64,000 nucleotides of DNA from CAYTZO01 sp964442525 (GTDB taxonomy: Bacteria > Patescibacteriota > Microgenomatia > UBA10105 > UBA927): assembly GCA_964442525.1 (NCBI GenBank), contig CAYTZO010000002.1, forward strand, positions 1-64,000, read 5' to 3'. How positions within the stretch are numbered: the first letter of the stretch is position 1; every line of letters starts with the position of its first letter. Below are positions 26,222 through 34,548 of this stretch, one piece after another. The position numbers were made by a program, and so were the translations under genes. The notes below the pieces were generated by a model, which worked only from the letters and a program-made list of their open reading frames with translations, did no database searches and was not told the origin of the DNA.

Positions 26222-28219
26222 ATGGTAGACGGATTAAAAAAGATTGATTTATCGACTGATCCTGCGCCGCAGCCGCCGTCGGATCCTCCCGTCAGACGCG
26301 CGTTTCCCTGGAAAATAGTTTGGTGGGTGGCGGGGGGAGCCGGCACACTCCTTCTCCTTCTTATTGTCTTACTTCTGCCGATGCGCGGCGTTATAGCCAA
26401 GGCTGGCGAGGTGATGTGGGTGGGGCGGACGACGGCAGACGCCATAAAAACGCAGGACCTAGCGCAAACAAAAGAAGGCCTTAAACAGACGCGGGCCAAA
26501 CTTCTGGAACTCCGCAGCGCCTATGATAAAGTTTTGGTATTGCGGTTGGTTCCCGTTCTTGGCAGATACATTTCCGACGGCGATCATGGTATTAAGGCGG
26601 CTTTTGCCGGGCTCGATGCGGCAGACAAAGCCGTTGAGGCGCTTGAGCCGAACGCGGATCTTTTGGGGCTAAAAGGAGGCGGAAAATTCGTGCAGGGGTC
26701 TGCAGATGAACGGATTCAGACTGCCGTCAAAACCATGAATGCGCTTATCCCCAAAATTAATGAGATGGCGGGTTCCGTTGATACGCTGCGGAAGGAACTC
26801 GATGCCATTGATCCCAATCGGTACCCCAAAAATATCGGCAAATGGGTTATCCGTGATACCATCGCCTCCGTCAAACAAACCGTTGAAGGGACGGCAAATC
26901 TTTTTGTGAATGCACAGCCGCTTCTCGTAAATCTTCCCAGCGTACTCGGAGAGCCTGATGCCAAGCGATACCTCATCTTGTTCCAAAACGATAAGGAACT
27001 GCGGCCGACCGGCGGATTTATTACGGCCTATGCGCAGTTTCGTTTTGAACGAGGCAAGGCAATTCTTGAGAAAGCAGAGGATATTTACGCTCTCGATGCG
27101 GCCAAAACCAAGACCTTCCCGGCTCCCCGCGAGATTCTTACCTTTCACAAAGGCGTCTACACGTTCAATATCCGCGACAGCAACCTAAGCCCTGACTATA
27201 AGCTCTCCATGCAAAAGTTTGAAGAACTCTATGATACCGTTTCCGGCAAAGAAAAAATCGACGGCATCCTTGCGGTAGACACGCATGTATTGGTGGAGGC
27301 GCTCAAGATTTTGGGTCCTATCGGTGTTTACGGTCGGACATTTAGCGCAGAGACGGATAAGCGCTGCGATTGTCCGCGCGCCGTATATGAGCTTGAAGAT
27401 TATTCTACGAGACCGGTGGGGTACGTGCGGACGGCCAGGAAAGATATTATCGGCGTCCTCATGCAAACCATCCTTCAGCAGGCGCTGGGCGTTTCTCCGG
27501 GGAAATACTGGGGCAGGCTCTTTCAAATGCTTATTTCCGAGATAAATCAAAAACATGTGCTTGCATACTTCCGCGATGTCAATGCACAGAAAGCGGCAGA
27601 GAGCTTTAATTTGGCAGGACGCATCATGACCGCAACGGAAACGGCGACCATCCTCAAATACGAAGAAGGCCTGCCTGCGCAGGCAGGCAAAGGGTGGGAT
27701 TACATTCATATTAATGACAGCAACATGGCCGGAGCCAAATCCAACATGTTCACGAGCGAAAAAGTGACCAAAGACGTAACCATTGGCAGTGACGGTACCA
27801 TAACTACTAAGCTAGCCATTCAATATAAAAATCCTTATCCCGGAAGCGACTGCGGACTGGAGAGCGGAGGACTCTGTCTCAATGCGCCGCTGCGCAATTG
27901 GATTAGGATTTACGTGCCGGCGGGCAGCAAGCTCGTCACGAGCCAAGGATCGCAGTCTCCCAAAGACGGCAAACCCATTCCCCTGGATACCTACGAGAGT
28001 CTCAACAAGACCGTTTTTGAAGGATTTTTGATCGTGAACCCCATGGGTGAGGCGAGATTAGATCTTACCTACACGTCGCCGGTTAAGTCCGCGGACGGGA
28101 AGTATAGGCTTCTTATACAAAAACAGCCGGGCACTGACGGGGGAGCGTGGATTCTTCGGCTCAACGGCCGCGAACGCAAGAACTTTACGCTTCAGTCGGA
28201 TACAGAATTAACGTTTTAA
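26222..28219 (+). CDS. DUF4012 membrane-anchored surface protein
   Basis: A 665-residue protein with a short Pro-rich cytoplasmic N-terminus, one membrane helix (about residues 36-62), a helical stretch of about 150 residues, and a large external domain. RYLILFQNDKELRPTGGFITAY (about residues 247-268) is the hallmark of DUF4012, a family of unknown biochemical function often found beside exopolysaccharide genes. The segment EEGLPAQAGKG is encoded by a 20-bp palindrome at 27669-27688 that looks like an in-frame insertion. Location suggests a role in presenting or modifying surface glycan; that is inference. Confidence 0.8.
   Translation: MVDGLKKIDLSTDPAPQPPSDPPVRRAFPWKIVWWVAGGAGTLLLLLIVLLLPMRGVIAKAGEVMWVGRTTADAIKTQDLAQTKEGLKQTRAKLLELRSAYDKVLVLRLVPVLGRYISDGDHGIKAAFAGLDAADKAVEALEPNADLLGLKGGGKFVQGSADERIQTAVKTMNALIPKINEMAGSVDTLRKELDAIDPNRYPKNIGKWVIRDTIASVKQTVEGTANLFVNAQPLLVNLPSVLGEPDAKRYLILFQNDKELRPTGGFITAYAQFRFERGKAILEKAEDIYALDAAKTKTFPAPREILTFHKGVYTFNIRDSNLSPDYKLSMQKFEELYDTVSGKEKIDGILAVDTHVLVEALKILGPIGVYGRTFSAETDKRCDCPRAVYELEDYSTRPVGYVRTARKDIIGVLMQTILQQALGVSPGKYWGRLFQMLISEINQKHVLAYFRDVNAQKAAESFNLAGRIMTATETATILKYEEGLPAQAGKGWDYIHINDSNMAGAKSNMFTSEKVTKDVTIGSDGTITTKLAIQYKNPYPGSDCGLESGGLCLNAPLRNWIRIYVPAGSKLVTSQGSQSPKDGKPIPLDTYESLNKTVFEGFLIVNPMGEARLDLTYTSPVKSADGKYRLLIQKQPGTDGGAWILRLNGRERKNFTLQSDTELTF
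27669..27688. repeat. 20-bp perfect palindrome inside a coding region
   Basis: The sequence GCCTGCCTGCGCAGGCAGGC is self-complementary over 20 bases and encodes LPAQAG in the DUF4012 protein. A shorter relative encoding the same LPAQAG peptide occurs at the end of rpmA (60710-60730). Confidence 0.75.
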
Positions 28220-28221
28220 TA

Positions 28222-28782
28222 ATGACCTCAAAGTTTTATAAAGCAGAGGCGATCATTCTCAGGAGGAAAAACACGGGAGAAGCGGATCGGATTTTGACTG
28301 CTTTCACCAAAGAGTACGGTAAATTGCGGCTTCTGGCTAAGGGAGTCCGAAGGATCACGAGCCGACGCGGTCCGCATCTGGAGATTTTTTCCCGTTCAGT
28401 CATCCTCATTCACAGGGGGAAAATTATGGACAGTGTGGGCGAAGCAGCAGCCATTGATACGTTCGAAAATCTCAGGCGCGACGTGCGACGAGTCAGTCTC
28501 GGGTACTTTTTCTGTGAACTCGTCGATACCATGACGGCGGAAAAGCAGGAGCACGCTGATATTTTTGCGCTTTTAACCCGGTCATTTGCAAAGCTCAACG
28601 ACAAACACATAAGTTCCATCTATCAGTTAAGCCGGCAGTTTAGTTTGGAACTTCTCTGGGGGCTTGGGTTTTTACCGCAGACCAAGACCCTTGGCGGACC
28701 TGATCTTGCCTCATTTATCGAAAATGTTTCCGAGAAGCACCTGAAAAGCCCTCATTTTGCCAGAATTGTAGCTTCCTGGTAG
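28222..28782 (+). CDS. recO: DNA repair protein RecO (short form)
   Basis: The ATG at 28222 gives 186 residues. The N-terminal OB-fold pattern is typical: YKAEAIILRRKNTGEADRILTAFTKEYGKLRLLAKGVRR, then a helical domain with LGYFFCELVDTM. Known RecO proteins are about 230-250 residues; this one stops after LLWGLGFLP and the usual zinc-binding Cys cluster is absent. RecO loads RecA with RecR on SSB-coated DNA. The glyS promoter lies within its last 25 bp. Confidence 0.8.
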   Translation: MTSKFYKAEAIILRRKNTGEADRILTAFTKEYGKLRLLAKGVRRITSRRGPHLEIFSRSVILIHRGKIMDSVGEAAAIDTFENLRRDVRRVSLGYFFCELVDTMTAEKQEHADIFALLTRSFAKLNDKHISSIYQLSRQFSLELLWGLGFLPQTKTLGGPDLASFIENVSEKHLKSPHFARIVASW

Positions 28783-28785
28783 AAT
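28757..28785 (+). promoter_or_regulatory. Leaderless-type promoter for glycyl-tRNA synthetase
   Basis: TTGCCA (28757-28762), a 17-bp spacer and TAGAAT (28780-28785) are followed by six bases (TTATTT) and the ATG at 28792. No ribosome binding site is present. The promoter overlaps the end of recO. Confidence 0.7.
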
Positions 28786-28791
28786 TTATTT

Positions 28792-30123
28792 ATGGATTCA
28801 CTTGATAGCATCGTCGCACTCTGTAAACGCCGCGGATTTATTTACCAGGGAAGCGAGATCTACGGCGGGATCACGGGTTTTTGGGATTACGGGCCACTTG
28901 GCACAGAACTTAAACGAAACCTTAAAAATGAATGGTGGAAAGCCATGGTGCAACTTCGCGATGACGTCGTGGGATTGGATGCGGCGATCATCATGAATCC
29001 CAAAGTCTGGGAAGCCTCGGGACACTTAAAAGCATTTTCTGATCCATTAGTAGAATGTTTAGTTTGTCATAAACGATTTCGCGCCGACAGAGAGGATGAA
29101 ATTCGGGAACACGCAAAGCAACATACAATTAACGAATGGTCCGACGGCAAACCTCACGCTGGTGGTGAATGGACTAAACCAAAACAATTTAACTTAATGA
29201 CAGAAGTATTTCTTGGGGTTACCGAGCCCAAGGAAAAGGCGTACCTTCGCGGAGAAATTACGCAGGGAGTTTTTGTAAACTTTGGCAATGTTGTCGCATC
29301 GAGTAGGGTAAAGATCCCTTTCGGTATTGCGCAGATTGGAAAAGCATTTCGAAACGAGATTACACCGGGAAACTTTACCTTTCGGAGCCGGGAGTTTGAG
29401 CAAATGGAACTTGAATTCTTTATAAAACCCAATGATAAGGAAGGAGAGAGATGGTTTGCCTATTGGCAGGAAACTCGAAAAAAATGGTATGAGAGCCTGG
29501 GAATTACCTCCAAAAATCTTCGATTTAGGGAACACAGGCCTGATGAGCGGGCTCACTACGCCCGGAAGGCCGTAGATATCGAATATAATGCGCCGTTTGG
29601 CTGGAGTGAGTTTGAGGGCATCCATCACAGAGGGGATTGGGATCTTTCGCGGCATAAACTAACCTATAGAGATAACGAAACAAACGAGGAATATACGCCT
29701 TGGGTCATCGAAACATCCGGCGGGGTTGACAGGGCTACACTTTTTTTCCTCATTGACGCATACACAGAGGATGGAAAACGCACGATCCTTAAACTCCATC
29801 CGAGACTCGCACCCGTCAAGGTCGCGGTTTTCCCATTGGTTGCCAATAAGCCCGATCTCGTCAACAAGGCCGAAGAAATCTATCAGGAGCTCAAAAAGAG
29901 CCTTGCGACGGCCTGGGATGACCGTGGAAACATCGGAAAACGCTACCTTGCCCAGGATGAGATTGGCACGCCCTGGTGCGTCACGGTCGACTATGATACG
30001 CTGGAAGGGGATTCCGTGACCGTCCGGGACCGTGATACGACCAAACAGGTTCGTGTGGGACTCGATGAACTATCAGCATATTTTCAGGAAAAACTTGGTA
30101 CCATGCCGGGAGGAATAATATGA
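28792..30123 (+). CDS. glyS: Glycyl-tRNA synthetase, class II homodimeric type
   Basis: The protein has 443 residues, the usual size of the alpha2 GlyRS. It starts with the family-typical ALCKRRGFIYQGSEIYGG (here SIVALCKRRGFIYQG), then GFWDYGPLG. Motif 2 is in FRNEITPGNFTFRSREFEQME, and motif 3 near ETSGGVDRATLFFLIDAY; the anticodon-binding domain begins LAPVKVAVFPLV. A Cys pair (CLVCHKRF, about residues 82-89) is seen in the insertion domain. It charges tRNA-Gly with glycine. It is transcribed from its own promoter and overlaps the next ORF by 4 bp. Confidence 0.95.
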   Translation: MDSLDSIVALCKRRGFIYQGSEIYGGITGFWDYGPLGTELKRNLKNEWWKAMVQLRDDVVGLDAAIIMNPKVWEASGHLKAFSDPLVECLVCHKRFRADREDEIREHAKQHTINEWSDGKPHAGGEWTKPKQFNLMTEVFLGVTEPKEKAYLRGEITQGVFVNFGNVVASSRVKIPFGIAQIGKAFRNEITPGNFTFRSREFEQMELEFFIKPNDKEGERWFAYWQETRKKWYESLGITSKNLRFREHRPDERAHYARKAVDIEYNAPFGWSEFEGIHHRGDWDLSRHKLTYRDNETNEEYTPWVIETSGGVDRATLFFLIDAYTEDGKRTILKLHPRLAPVKVAVFPLVANKPDLVNKAEEIYQELKKSLATAWDDRGNIGKRYLAQDEIGTPWCVTVDYDTLEGDSVTVRDRDTTKQVRVGLDELSAYFQEKLGTMPGGII

Positions 30124-30584
30124 AAAATAAGATAATACTGCTTGTTTCCGCATTGGTGGTACTTCTTTTCGGAGCGGGTTTTATTGTCTATAAGGCAGTC
30201 TTTGCGCCGCAGCCGCCGCGGGCCCCGGAGCAAGCGAGCCAGTCAGAGGCGTTGCCTCAGGCAGACGCCTCGATAAATGTAAGTATAAAAAAAGCATCTG
30301 CGGCAAATACCGTGGTTTTGGCAGTCGCGGGACTCGGCGGAAAGTACGCGACAATTAGCTATGAGTTTAGCTATGAGAGCCTTGGGCTTATCAAAGGCGT
30401 TAACTCCGGCAGTAAACCTACCGATGTAGGCGGCAAAGAGAGTTTTTCCCGGGAGATATACTTGGGAACCTGTTCGAAAAACGACTGCAAACCTGACCCA
30501 GGGGTGACGAAAGTGACGGTAAGCCTGGTATTTACTGATACCAGCGCTAAACAAAGTCAGTTTTCAAAAGATTTTAATCTTTAA
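30120..30584 (+). CDS. Membrane-anchored secreted protein, unknown function
   Basis: A 154-residue protein with one N-terminal membrane helix (residues 5-30, no lipobox Cys), a Pro/Gln-rich linker, and an external domain of about 105 residues with a Cys pair (GTCSKNDCKPD) that could form a disulfide. The alternating hydrophobic pattern suggests a beta-sandwich. It is coupled to glyS by ATGA, which looks like gene packing and not functional linkage. No family recognised. Confidence 0.65.
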   Translation: MKNKIILLVSALVVLLFGAGFIVYKAVFAPQPPRAPEQASQSEALPQADASINVSIKKASAANTVVLAVAGLGGKYATISYEFSYESLGLIKGVNSGSKPTDVGGKESFSREIYLGTCSKNDCKPDPGVTKVTVSLVFTDTSAKQSQFSKDFNL

Positions 30585-30587
30585 ATT

Positions 30588-30809
30588 TCAGACAGGCTTA
30601 CCGCTTGGAGGATGTAAAGAGATTAAAGAACTGCGAGAATGAACAGTTTCCATGTGGTCTTGAATGGACTGGAGATTTTTGAATTGTTGTCCGTCAATAG
30701 GACAGGTATAAGTAAGTTCAGGAGTGGGTTCAGATCCCCATTGTTCCACGGAAACCCGCGTTTTTGCCTCTTTTATTTTTGATACAAATGCTCCCCAGAT
30801 GTTAGTCAT
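30588..30809 (-). CDS. Small C2H2-zinc-finger-like protein with one Cys replaced by Asp
   Basis: A 73-residue ORF from ATG 30809; a TTG nine bases upstream is the alternative start. The segment YTCPIDGQQFKNLQSIQDH followed by METVH has the exact TFIIIA-type spacing C-x2-[D]-x12-H-x4-H, with Phe and Ile at the core positions, but the second Cys is Asp (codon GAC). TTGACA with a 17-bp spacer to TATCCT lies upstream on the minus strand (about 30828-30856). It fills the gap between the glyS unit and mraZ. Nucleic-acid binding is possible but unproven. Confidence 0.55.
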   Translation of the reverse strand: MTNIWGAFVSKIKEAKTRVSVEQWGSEPTPELTYTCPIDGQQFKNLQSIQDHMETVHSRSSLISLHPPSGKPV

Positions 30810-30921
30810 AGGCTGCAAGGCAGATAGAGGATAGTATAAGAGTTCATATTTGTCAATTTACGTATACAGGTAGCGTATAGTTTTTAATTCCAACCCAACC
30901 TATAGTTACGTGAAATACCCC

Positions 30922-30984
30922 TTGACATGGCGTGAAAAATGGGTAACTATGGATATTAGTGGGAAGAAGTGGTAGACTCGGGGC
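30922..30984 (+). promoter_or_regulatory. mraZ promoter region and five-box MraZ operator
   Basis: Five TGGG-like boxes occur at exact 10-bp steps: TGGGT (30940), TGGAT (30950), TGGGA (30960), TGGTA (30970) and GGGGC (30980), the last abutting the ATG at 30985. MraZ in E. coli and mollicutes binds such repeats with 5-bp spacers. Two promoters are possible: TTGACA at 30922-30927 with a -10 near TAACTAT (30944-30950), or TGGATA (30950-30955), a 17-bp spacer and TAGACT (30973-30978), six bases before the ATG. Either would be occluded by MraZ. Confidence 0.75.
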
Positions 30985-31389
30985 ATGAAGTTATTCCTTG
31001 GGCAATACGACCATAGTTTAGATGATCGGGGCCGCGTAACGCTTCCAAGAAAGATCAGGGCTGAGATAGAAGAGCGGGAACTGATACTGGCCAAAGGGTT
31101 TGATCCGTGCATATTCGGGTTTGACAAAGTTAGTTGGGAGAAAGAAGCGGCCAAGCACCTTGAAACGCCGGTGACCGACCAGAGCGGGAGAAATCTGCGC
31201 AGGTACTTATTTGCGAGTGCCCAAAAGACGGAGATAGATAAACTTGGTCGCATTCTTTTGCCTGCCCAGCTCAAGGAATATGGAGGTATCAAACGAGAAG
31301 TAATCGTGATTGGAGCCGGCGATCATTTTGAGATTTGGGATTCGGCTCGTTGGGAGGATTATGAAGCCGCACATACCGGTACTCCTTAA
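30985..31389 (+). CDS. mraZ: Transcriptional regulator MraZ
   Basis: A 134-residue protein with the two SpoVT/AbrB-like repeats of MraZ: DDRGRVTLPRKIR (about residues 13-25) and DKLGRILLPAQLKEY (about 82-96). MraZ is a ring-forming DNA-binding protein that controls the division and cell-wall (dcw) operon, usually by repressing its own promoter. The operator-like boxes directly upstream fit autoregulation. Its last 29 bp overlap rsmH. Confidence 0.93.
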   Translation: MKLFLGQYDHSLDDRGRVTLPRKIRAEIEERELILAKGFDPCIFGFDKVSWEKEAAKHLETPVTDQSGRNLRRYLFASAQKTEIDKLGRILLPAQLKEYGGIKREVIVIGAGDHFEIWDSARWEDYEAAHTGTP

Positions 31390-32221
31390 CGAGGCGGTCG
31401 AGGGTCTCAATGTTAGTCCGGGAAAGCGGTTTATCGACGCGACCTATGGAGGCGGCGGACACGGGAAAGAAATATTGAGGCTTGGCGGAGCCTTACTTGG
31501 GATTGATACCGACCCGGAAGCCGTGGAATCTGCCAAAGAAGAATTTAGAATTAAACATTTAGAATTAAACATTGAAGGAAGATGGAAAATCGTTCAGGGG
31601 AACTTTAGAGATATTGGCCATATAGCCAAAGAAAACGGTTTTGCCAACGTAGACGGAGTTTTATTTGATCTTGGCGTATCGAGCCATCAATTGGATACGC
31701 CGGAACGGGGATTTAGCTATCGGTTCACGGACGCTCATTTGGATTTAAGGCTAAACCAATCCAAAGGAGAAACGGCTGCCCAGCTCGTGAACCGATTGGC
31801 AGAGGAGGAGCTTTATGAAATATTTGCAAGATTTGCTGAGGAAGAGTTGGCTCGGCCAATTGCTTACCGTATTGCTCGCGCCCGTGCCATAGCGCCAATT
31901 GAGACGACAGGCGATTTGGTGCGGATCGTGGGAGACAGTCCCGCAAGGCTGTCGAGGGTATTTCAGGCGTTGCGGATCGCAGTCAATGACGAGCTTGGGG
32001 CACTCAGGGAGGGGCTGGACGGAAGTAAAAAACTTTTACGGGAGAACGGAAGACTGGTCGTCATCTCGTTTCATTCGCTGGAAGACCGGATCGTCAAACA
32101 ATTTATGCAGCAAGAGGGCTGGACCATGATAACGCGCAGACCCATAGTGCCGACAAAAAAGGAGATACAAAACAATCCGCGCACGAGGAGTGCAAAACTG
32201 CGTATCGCAGAAAAACTATGA
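31361..32221 (+). CDS. rsmH: 16S rRNA (cytosine1402-N4)-methyltransferase RsmH
   Basis: From ATG 31361 (MKPHIPVLLNEAVEGL) the product is 286 residues. It shows the SAM loop DATYGGGGHGKEIL, DGVLFDLGVSSHQLD, RGFSYRFTDAHLDLRLN, and the C-terminal VISFHSLEDRIVKQF typical of RsmH (MraW). It methylates C1402 in the ribosomal decoding centre. The upstream in-frame ATG at 31310 is inside mraZ and would give an atypical N-terminus. Linked to ftsL by a 4-bp overlap. Confidence 0.95.
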   Translation: MKPHIPVLLNEAVEGLNVSPGKRFIDATYGGGGHGKEILRLGGALLGIDTDPEAVESAKEEFRIKHLELNIEGRWKIVQGNFRDIGHIAKENGFANVDGVLFDLGVSSHQLDTPERGFSYRFTDAHLDLRLNQSKGETAAQLVNRLAEEELYEIFARFAEEELARPIAYRIARARAIAPIETTGDLVRIVGDSPARLSRVFQALRIAVNDELGALREGLDGSKKLLRENGRLVVISFHSLEDRIVKQFMQQEGWTMITRRPIVPTKKEIQNNPRTRSAKLRIAEKL

Positions 32222-32520
32222 TCAGGTCCATCATTAAAATTCTTTTAAAAAGCCTTCCTCTTTTTGTCATAGCCCTTGTGGTCGTGCAGGTGGTTATATC
32301 AAATTACCTGGCGACACTCGGACAAAGCCTCGGCGACATTGATACAAAAATTGAGAGCCTGCAGGGCACGAACGCCCTTTTAGAATCCGAAGTCGCATCC
32401 GCCTCATCGCTTTTGACTATTTCGGCAAAAGCCAAAGAGCGCGGATTTATTAAGCCAACCGCCGCATCGTTCGTGGTTCTCGGCGGTGCCCTGCCCCTCG
32501 CATTGGGTAAGTCACAATAG
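32218..32520 (+). CDS. ftsL: FtsL-like division protein
   Basis: A 100-residue bitopic protein: short basic N-terminus, one membrane helix (about residues 12-30), a heptad-like coiled-coil stretch (LGDIDTKIESLQGTNALLESEV), and a LLTISAKAKERGF end that resembles the SxxxIxxxAxxxLGM motif of FtsL/DivIC. Identification rests on this architecture and the position between rsmH and ftsI, because FtsL sequences are poorly conserved. It would bridge FtsI/FtsW and FtsQ in the divisome. Confidence 0.75.
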   Translation: MIRSIIKILLKSLPLFVIALVVVQVVISNYLATLGQSLGDIDTKIESLQGTNALLESEVASASSLLTISAKAKERGFIKPTAASFVVLGGALPLALGKSQ

Positions 32521-32534
32521 TTCATATCCTCGGT

Positions 32535-34208
32535 ATGTGGCGTATTTGGTTTGTTTTTGCAACGATTGCAACCATATTCTTTCTCATCCTGGGGCGGCTA
32601 TTTTATTGGCAGATCGTTCAAGGAGAAAAACTTAGCGCCGAGGCGGCAGGTCAGTATTTTTTAGAATTCACCATTCCCTCCATCCGCGGATCAATTCTTG
32701 CCACGGATAAAAAACCTCTCGCATTGAGTCAGCCCGCATTCCTCGTATATGCGGAACCGAAGCGCATCACACGTATAAGCGAGTTTAGCCGGTCGGTTGC
32801 GCCTATCCTCGGTCTTGATGAACAGAAGCTCATGAGTGATCTTTCTGACAAAAACCGATTCTGGGTGCCGCTGGGACGTAAAATTCAAACCGATACGGCG
32901 GCAAAACTCCGCGATCTTAAGCTTGCCGGCCTAGGTTTTGAAAAGGAAGCAAGACGATTTTACCCGGAGGCTTCCATGGCAGGAGCGCTTCTGGGGTTTG
33001 TCGGATCGGATGAAAATGGCAGGGACCAGGGGTATTTCGGGCTGGAAGGGTATTATGATCGGGAGCTTCGCGGGCAAGGAGGGGCGCTTCGCATAGAAAA
33101 AGACGCGAGAGGCAATCCTATTTTGGTTGGGGAAGTTGAGAGAAAAGATCCGCAGGACGGCCGCTCTCTTGTCCTCTGGCTTGATCGAGCAATAGAGCGG
33201 ATTGCCGAAAATAGGCTTGCCGAAGGGATCGAAAAGTACGGTGCCAAAAGCGGCACGGTGACGATCATGGACCCGGCAACGGGCGGCATTCTTGCAATGG
33301 CAGCTTTCCCCGGTTATGATCCGGGCAACTTTCCCCAGTATCCAAATTCCCTTTATAAAAACCCCATCGTATCCTCGTCTTATGAACCGGGAAGTACGTT
33401 TAAAGTGCTTGTTATGAGTGCGGCACTCAATGAAAAATTGGTAACCCCGTCGACAACGATGAATGAGGATGGTCCCGTCCGAATCGGCGAGTACGCGATC
33501 AAAACCTGGAACGAAAAGTACCGCGGGACCATTACGATGACCAATGTTTTGGAATATAGCAGTAACGTCGGCATGGTGTTTGTCGCCCGCAAGCTCGGCA
33601 CTGATAAATTCGTAAGTTACATCAAGGCATTTGGGGTCGGGAAACCAACCGGGATTGACCTTGAGGAAGAGAACTCACCGGAGCTCCGTGAGGATCGCGA
33701 TTGGGGTGAGATTGATCTTGCGACCGCCTCATTTGGACAGGGGATAGCAGTGACTCCCATCCAAATGGTGAGAGCGGTCGGGGCGATCGCAAACGGCGGA
33801 TGGCTTATGGAGCCACGCATGGTGCGTGAGATCGTCGACGAGCGGGGGAGGGCCGTGCAAATGAAGCCGAAAAAAGTGCGTCAGGTTATCTCAGGGTCGG
33901 CGGCCAGCGTCATCACCGAAATGATGGTTGCGGCCGTGGATAACGGCGAGGCGAAGTGGGCCAAACCAGCCGGTTACCGGATTGCCGGAAAAACCGGTAC
34001 GGCGCAGATACCCGTTGCCGGGTATTATGATAAAAATAAGACGATCGCCTCATTTGTAGGTTTTGCCCCCGCCGATCGACCCCGCTTTGTGATGCTCGTG
34101 ACGCTTCAGGAGCCTGCCACAAGCCCCTGGGGCTCAGAAACCGCGGCGCCCCTGTTTTTCGCCATAGCTCGCGACCTGTTTGCCTACTGGGGCATCCCAC
34201 CACAATAA
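32535..34208 (+). CDS. ftsI: Division transpeptidase FtsI (class B penicillin-binding protein)
   Basis: A 557-residue class B PBP with an N-terminal membrane helix, a pedestal domain (IRGSILATDKKPLA) and a transpeptidase domain. The catalytic motifs are all present: SxxK at S287-K290 (GSTFKVL), SxN at S342-N344 (YSSNVGM) and KTGT at K486-T489. No PASTA domains follow. It crosslinks septal peptidoglycan with FtsW. Position in the dcw cluster favours FtsI over PBP2. Confidence 0.93.
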   Translation: MWRIWFVFATIATIFFLILGRLFYWQIVQGEKLSAEAAGQYFLEFTIPSIRGSILATDKKPLALSQPAFLVYAEPKRITRISEFSRSVAPILGLDEQKLMSDLSDKNRFWVPLGRKIQTDTAAKLRDLKLAGLGFEKEARRFYPEASMAGALLGFVGSDENGRDQGYFGLEGYYDRELRGQGGALRIEKDARGNPILVGEVERKDPQDGRSLVLWLDRAIERIAENRLAEGIEKYGAKSGTVTIMDPATGGILAMAAFPGYDPGNFPQYPNSLYKNPIVSSSYEPGSTFKVLVMSAALNEKLVTPSTTMNEDGPVRIGEYAIKTWNEKYRGTITMTNVLEYSSNVGMVFVARKLGTDKFVSYIKAFGVGKPTGIDLEEENSPELREDRDWGEIDLATASFGQGIAVTPIQMVRAVGAIANGGWLMEPRMVREIVDERGRAVQMKPKKVRQVISGSAASVITEMMVAAVDNGEAKWAKPAGYRIAGKTGTAQIPVAGYYDKNKTIASFVGFAPADRPRFVMLVTLQEPATSPWGSETAAPLFFAIARDLFAYWGIPPQ

Positions 34209-34221
34209 TTGAAACCAACCA

Positions 34222-34252
34222 TTGACACGCAAAGATCGGTAGATGGTATAGT
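34222..34252 (+). promoter_or_regulatory. Leaderless-type promoter for an 88-residue protein
   Basis: TTGACA (34222-34227) and TATAGT (34247-34252) are separated by 19 bp, longer than optimal. Seven bases separate the -10 from the ATG at 34260. Confidence 0.5.
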
Positions 34253-34259
34253 GTTGGTG

Positions 34260-34526
34260 ATGAAAAAAGCAAAAAAAATGAAAATACCAAACTTAACCGC
34301 CGATGATGTGCGATTGATTCTCGATGATAAACTGCGGGAAACAGGGCTCGATCAAGTTCCCAAGCGGCTCGGGACACTTGATAAAATACTTACCTCTGTT
34401 GCCGCCTTGGTTGGAGAGGTGAAAGGATACCGAGAGGAACAGGAGCTCAATGCGGAGAAGCTTTCAAAACACGACGACATCCTTGAAAAAATCCAAAAGC
34501 ACCTTCGCTTACCACAAATGCCCTAG
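34260..34526 (+). CDS. Small charged helical protein, unknown function
   Basis: The 88-residue product starts at ATG 34260; a TTG at 34209 lies before the promoter and is rejected. It is highly charged and predicted helical, with a coiled-coil-like C-terminal half (EEQELNAEKLSKHDDILEKIQKHL). ADDVRLILDDKLRETGLDQVP may be a separate amphipathic segment. It has its own promoter and ends at a hairpin. No family recognised. Confidence 0.6.
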   Translation: MKKAKKMKIPNLTADDVRLILDDKLRETGLDQVPKRLGTLDKILTSVAALVGEVKGYREEQELNAEKLSKHDDILEKIQKHLRLPQMP

Positions 34527-34529
34527 TTA

Positions 34530-34548
34530 TTCCACCTTTCAGGTGGAA
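34530..34548. terminator. Hairpin between two convergent small genes
   Basis: TTCCACCT and AGGTGGAA form a perfect 8-bp stem with a 3-base loop. It lies 4 bp after the plus-strand stop (34526) and contains the stop codon of the minus-strand gene (34539-34541). U-runs are weak on both sides, so it may be a bidirectional terminator or only an mRNA 3'-end structure. Confidence 0.5.
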
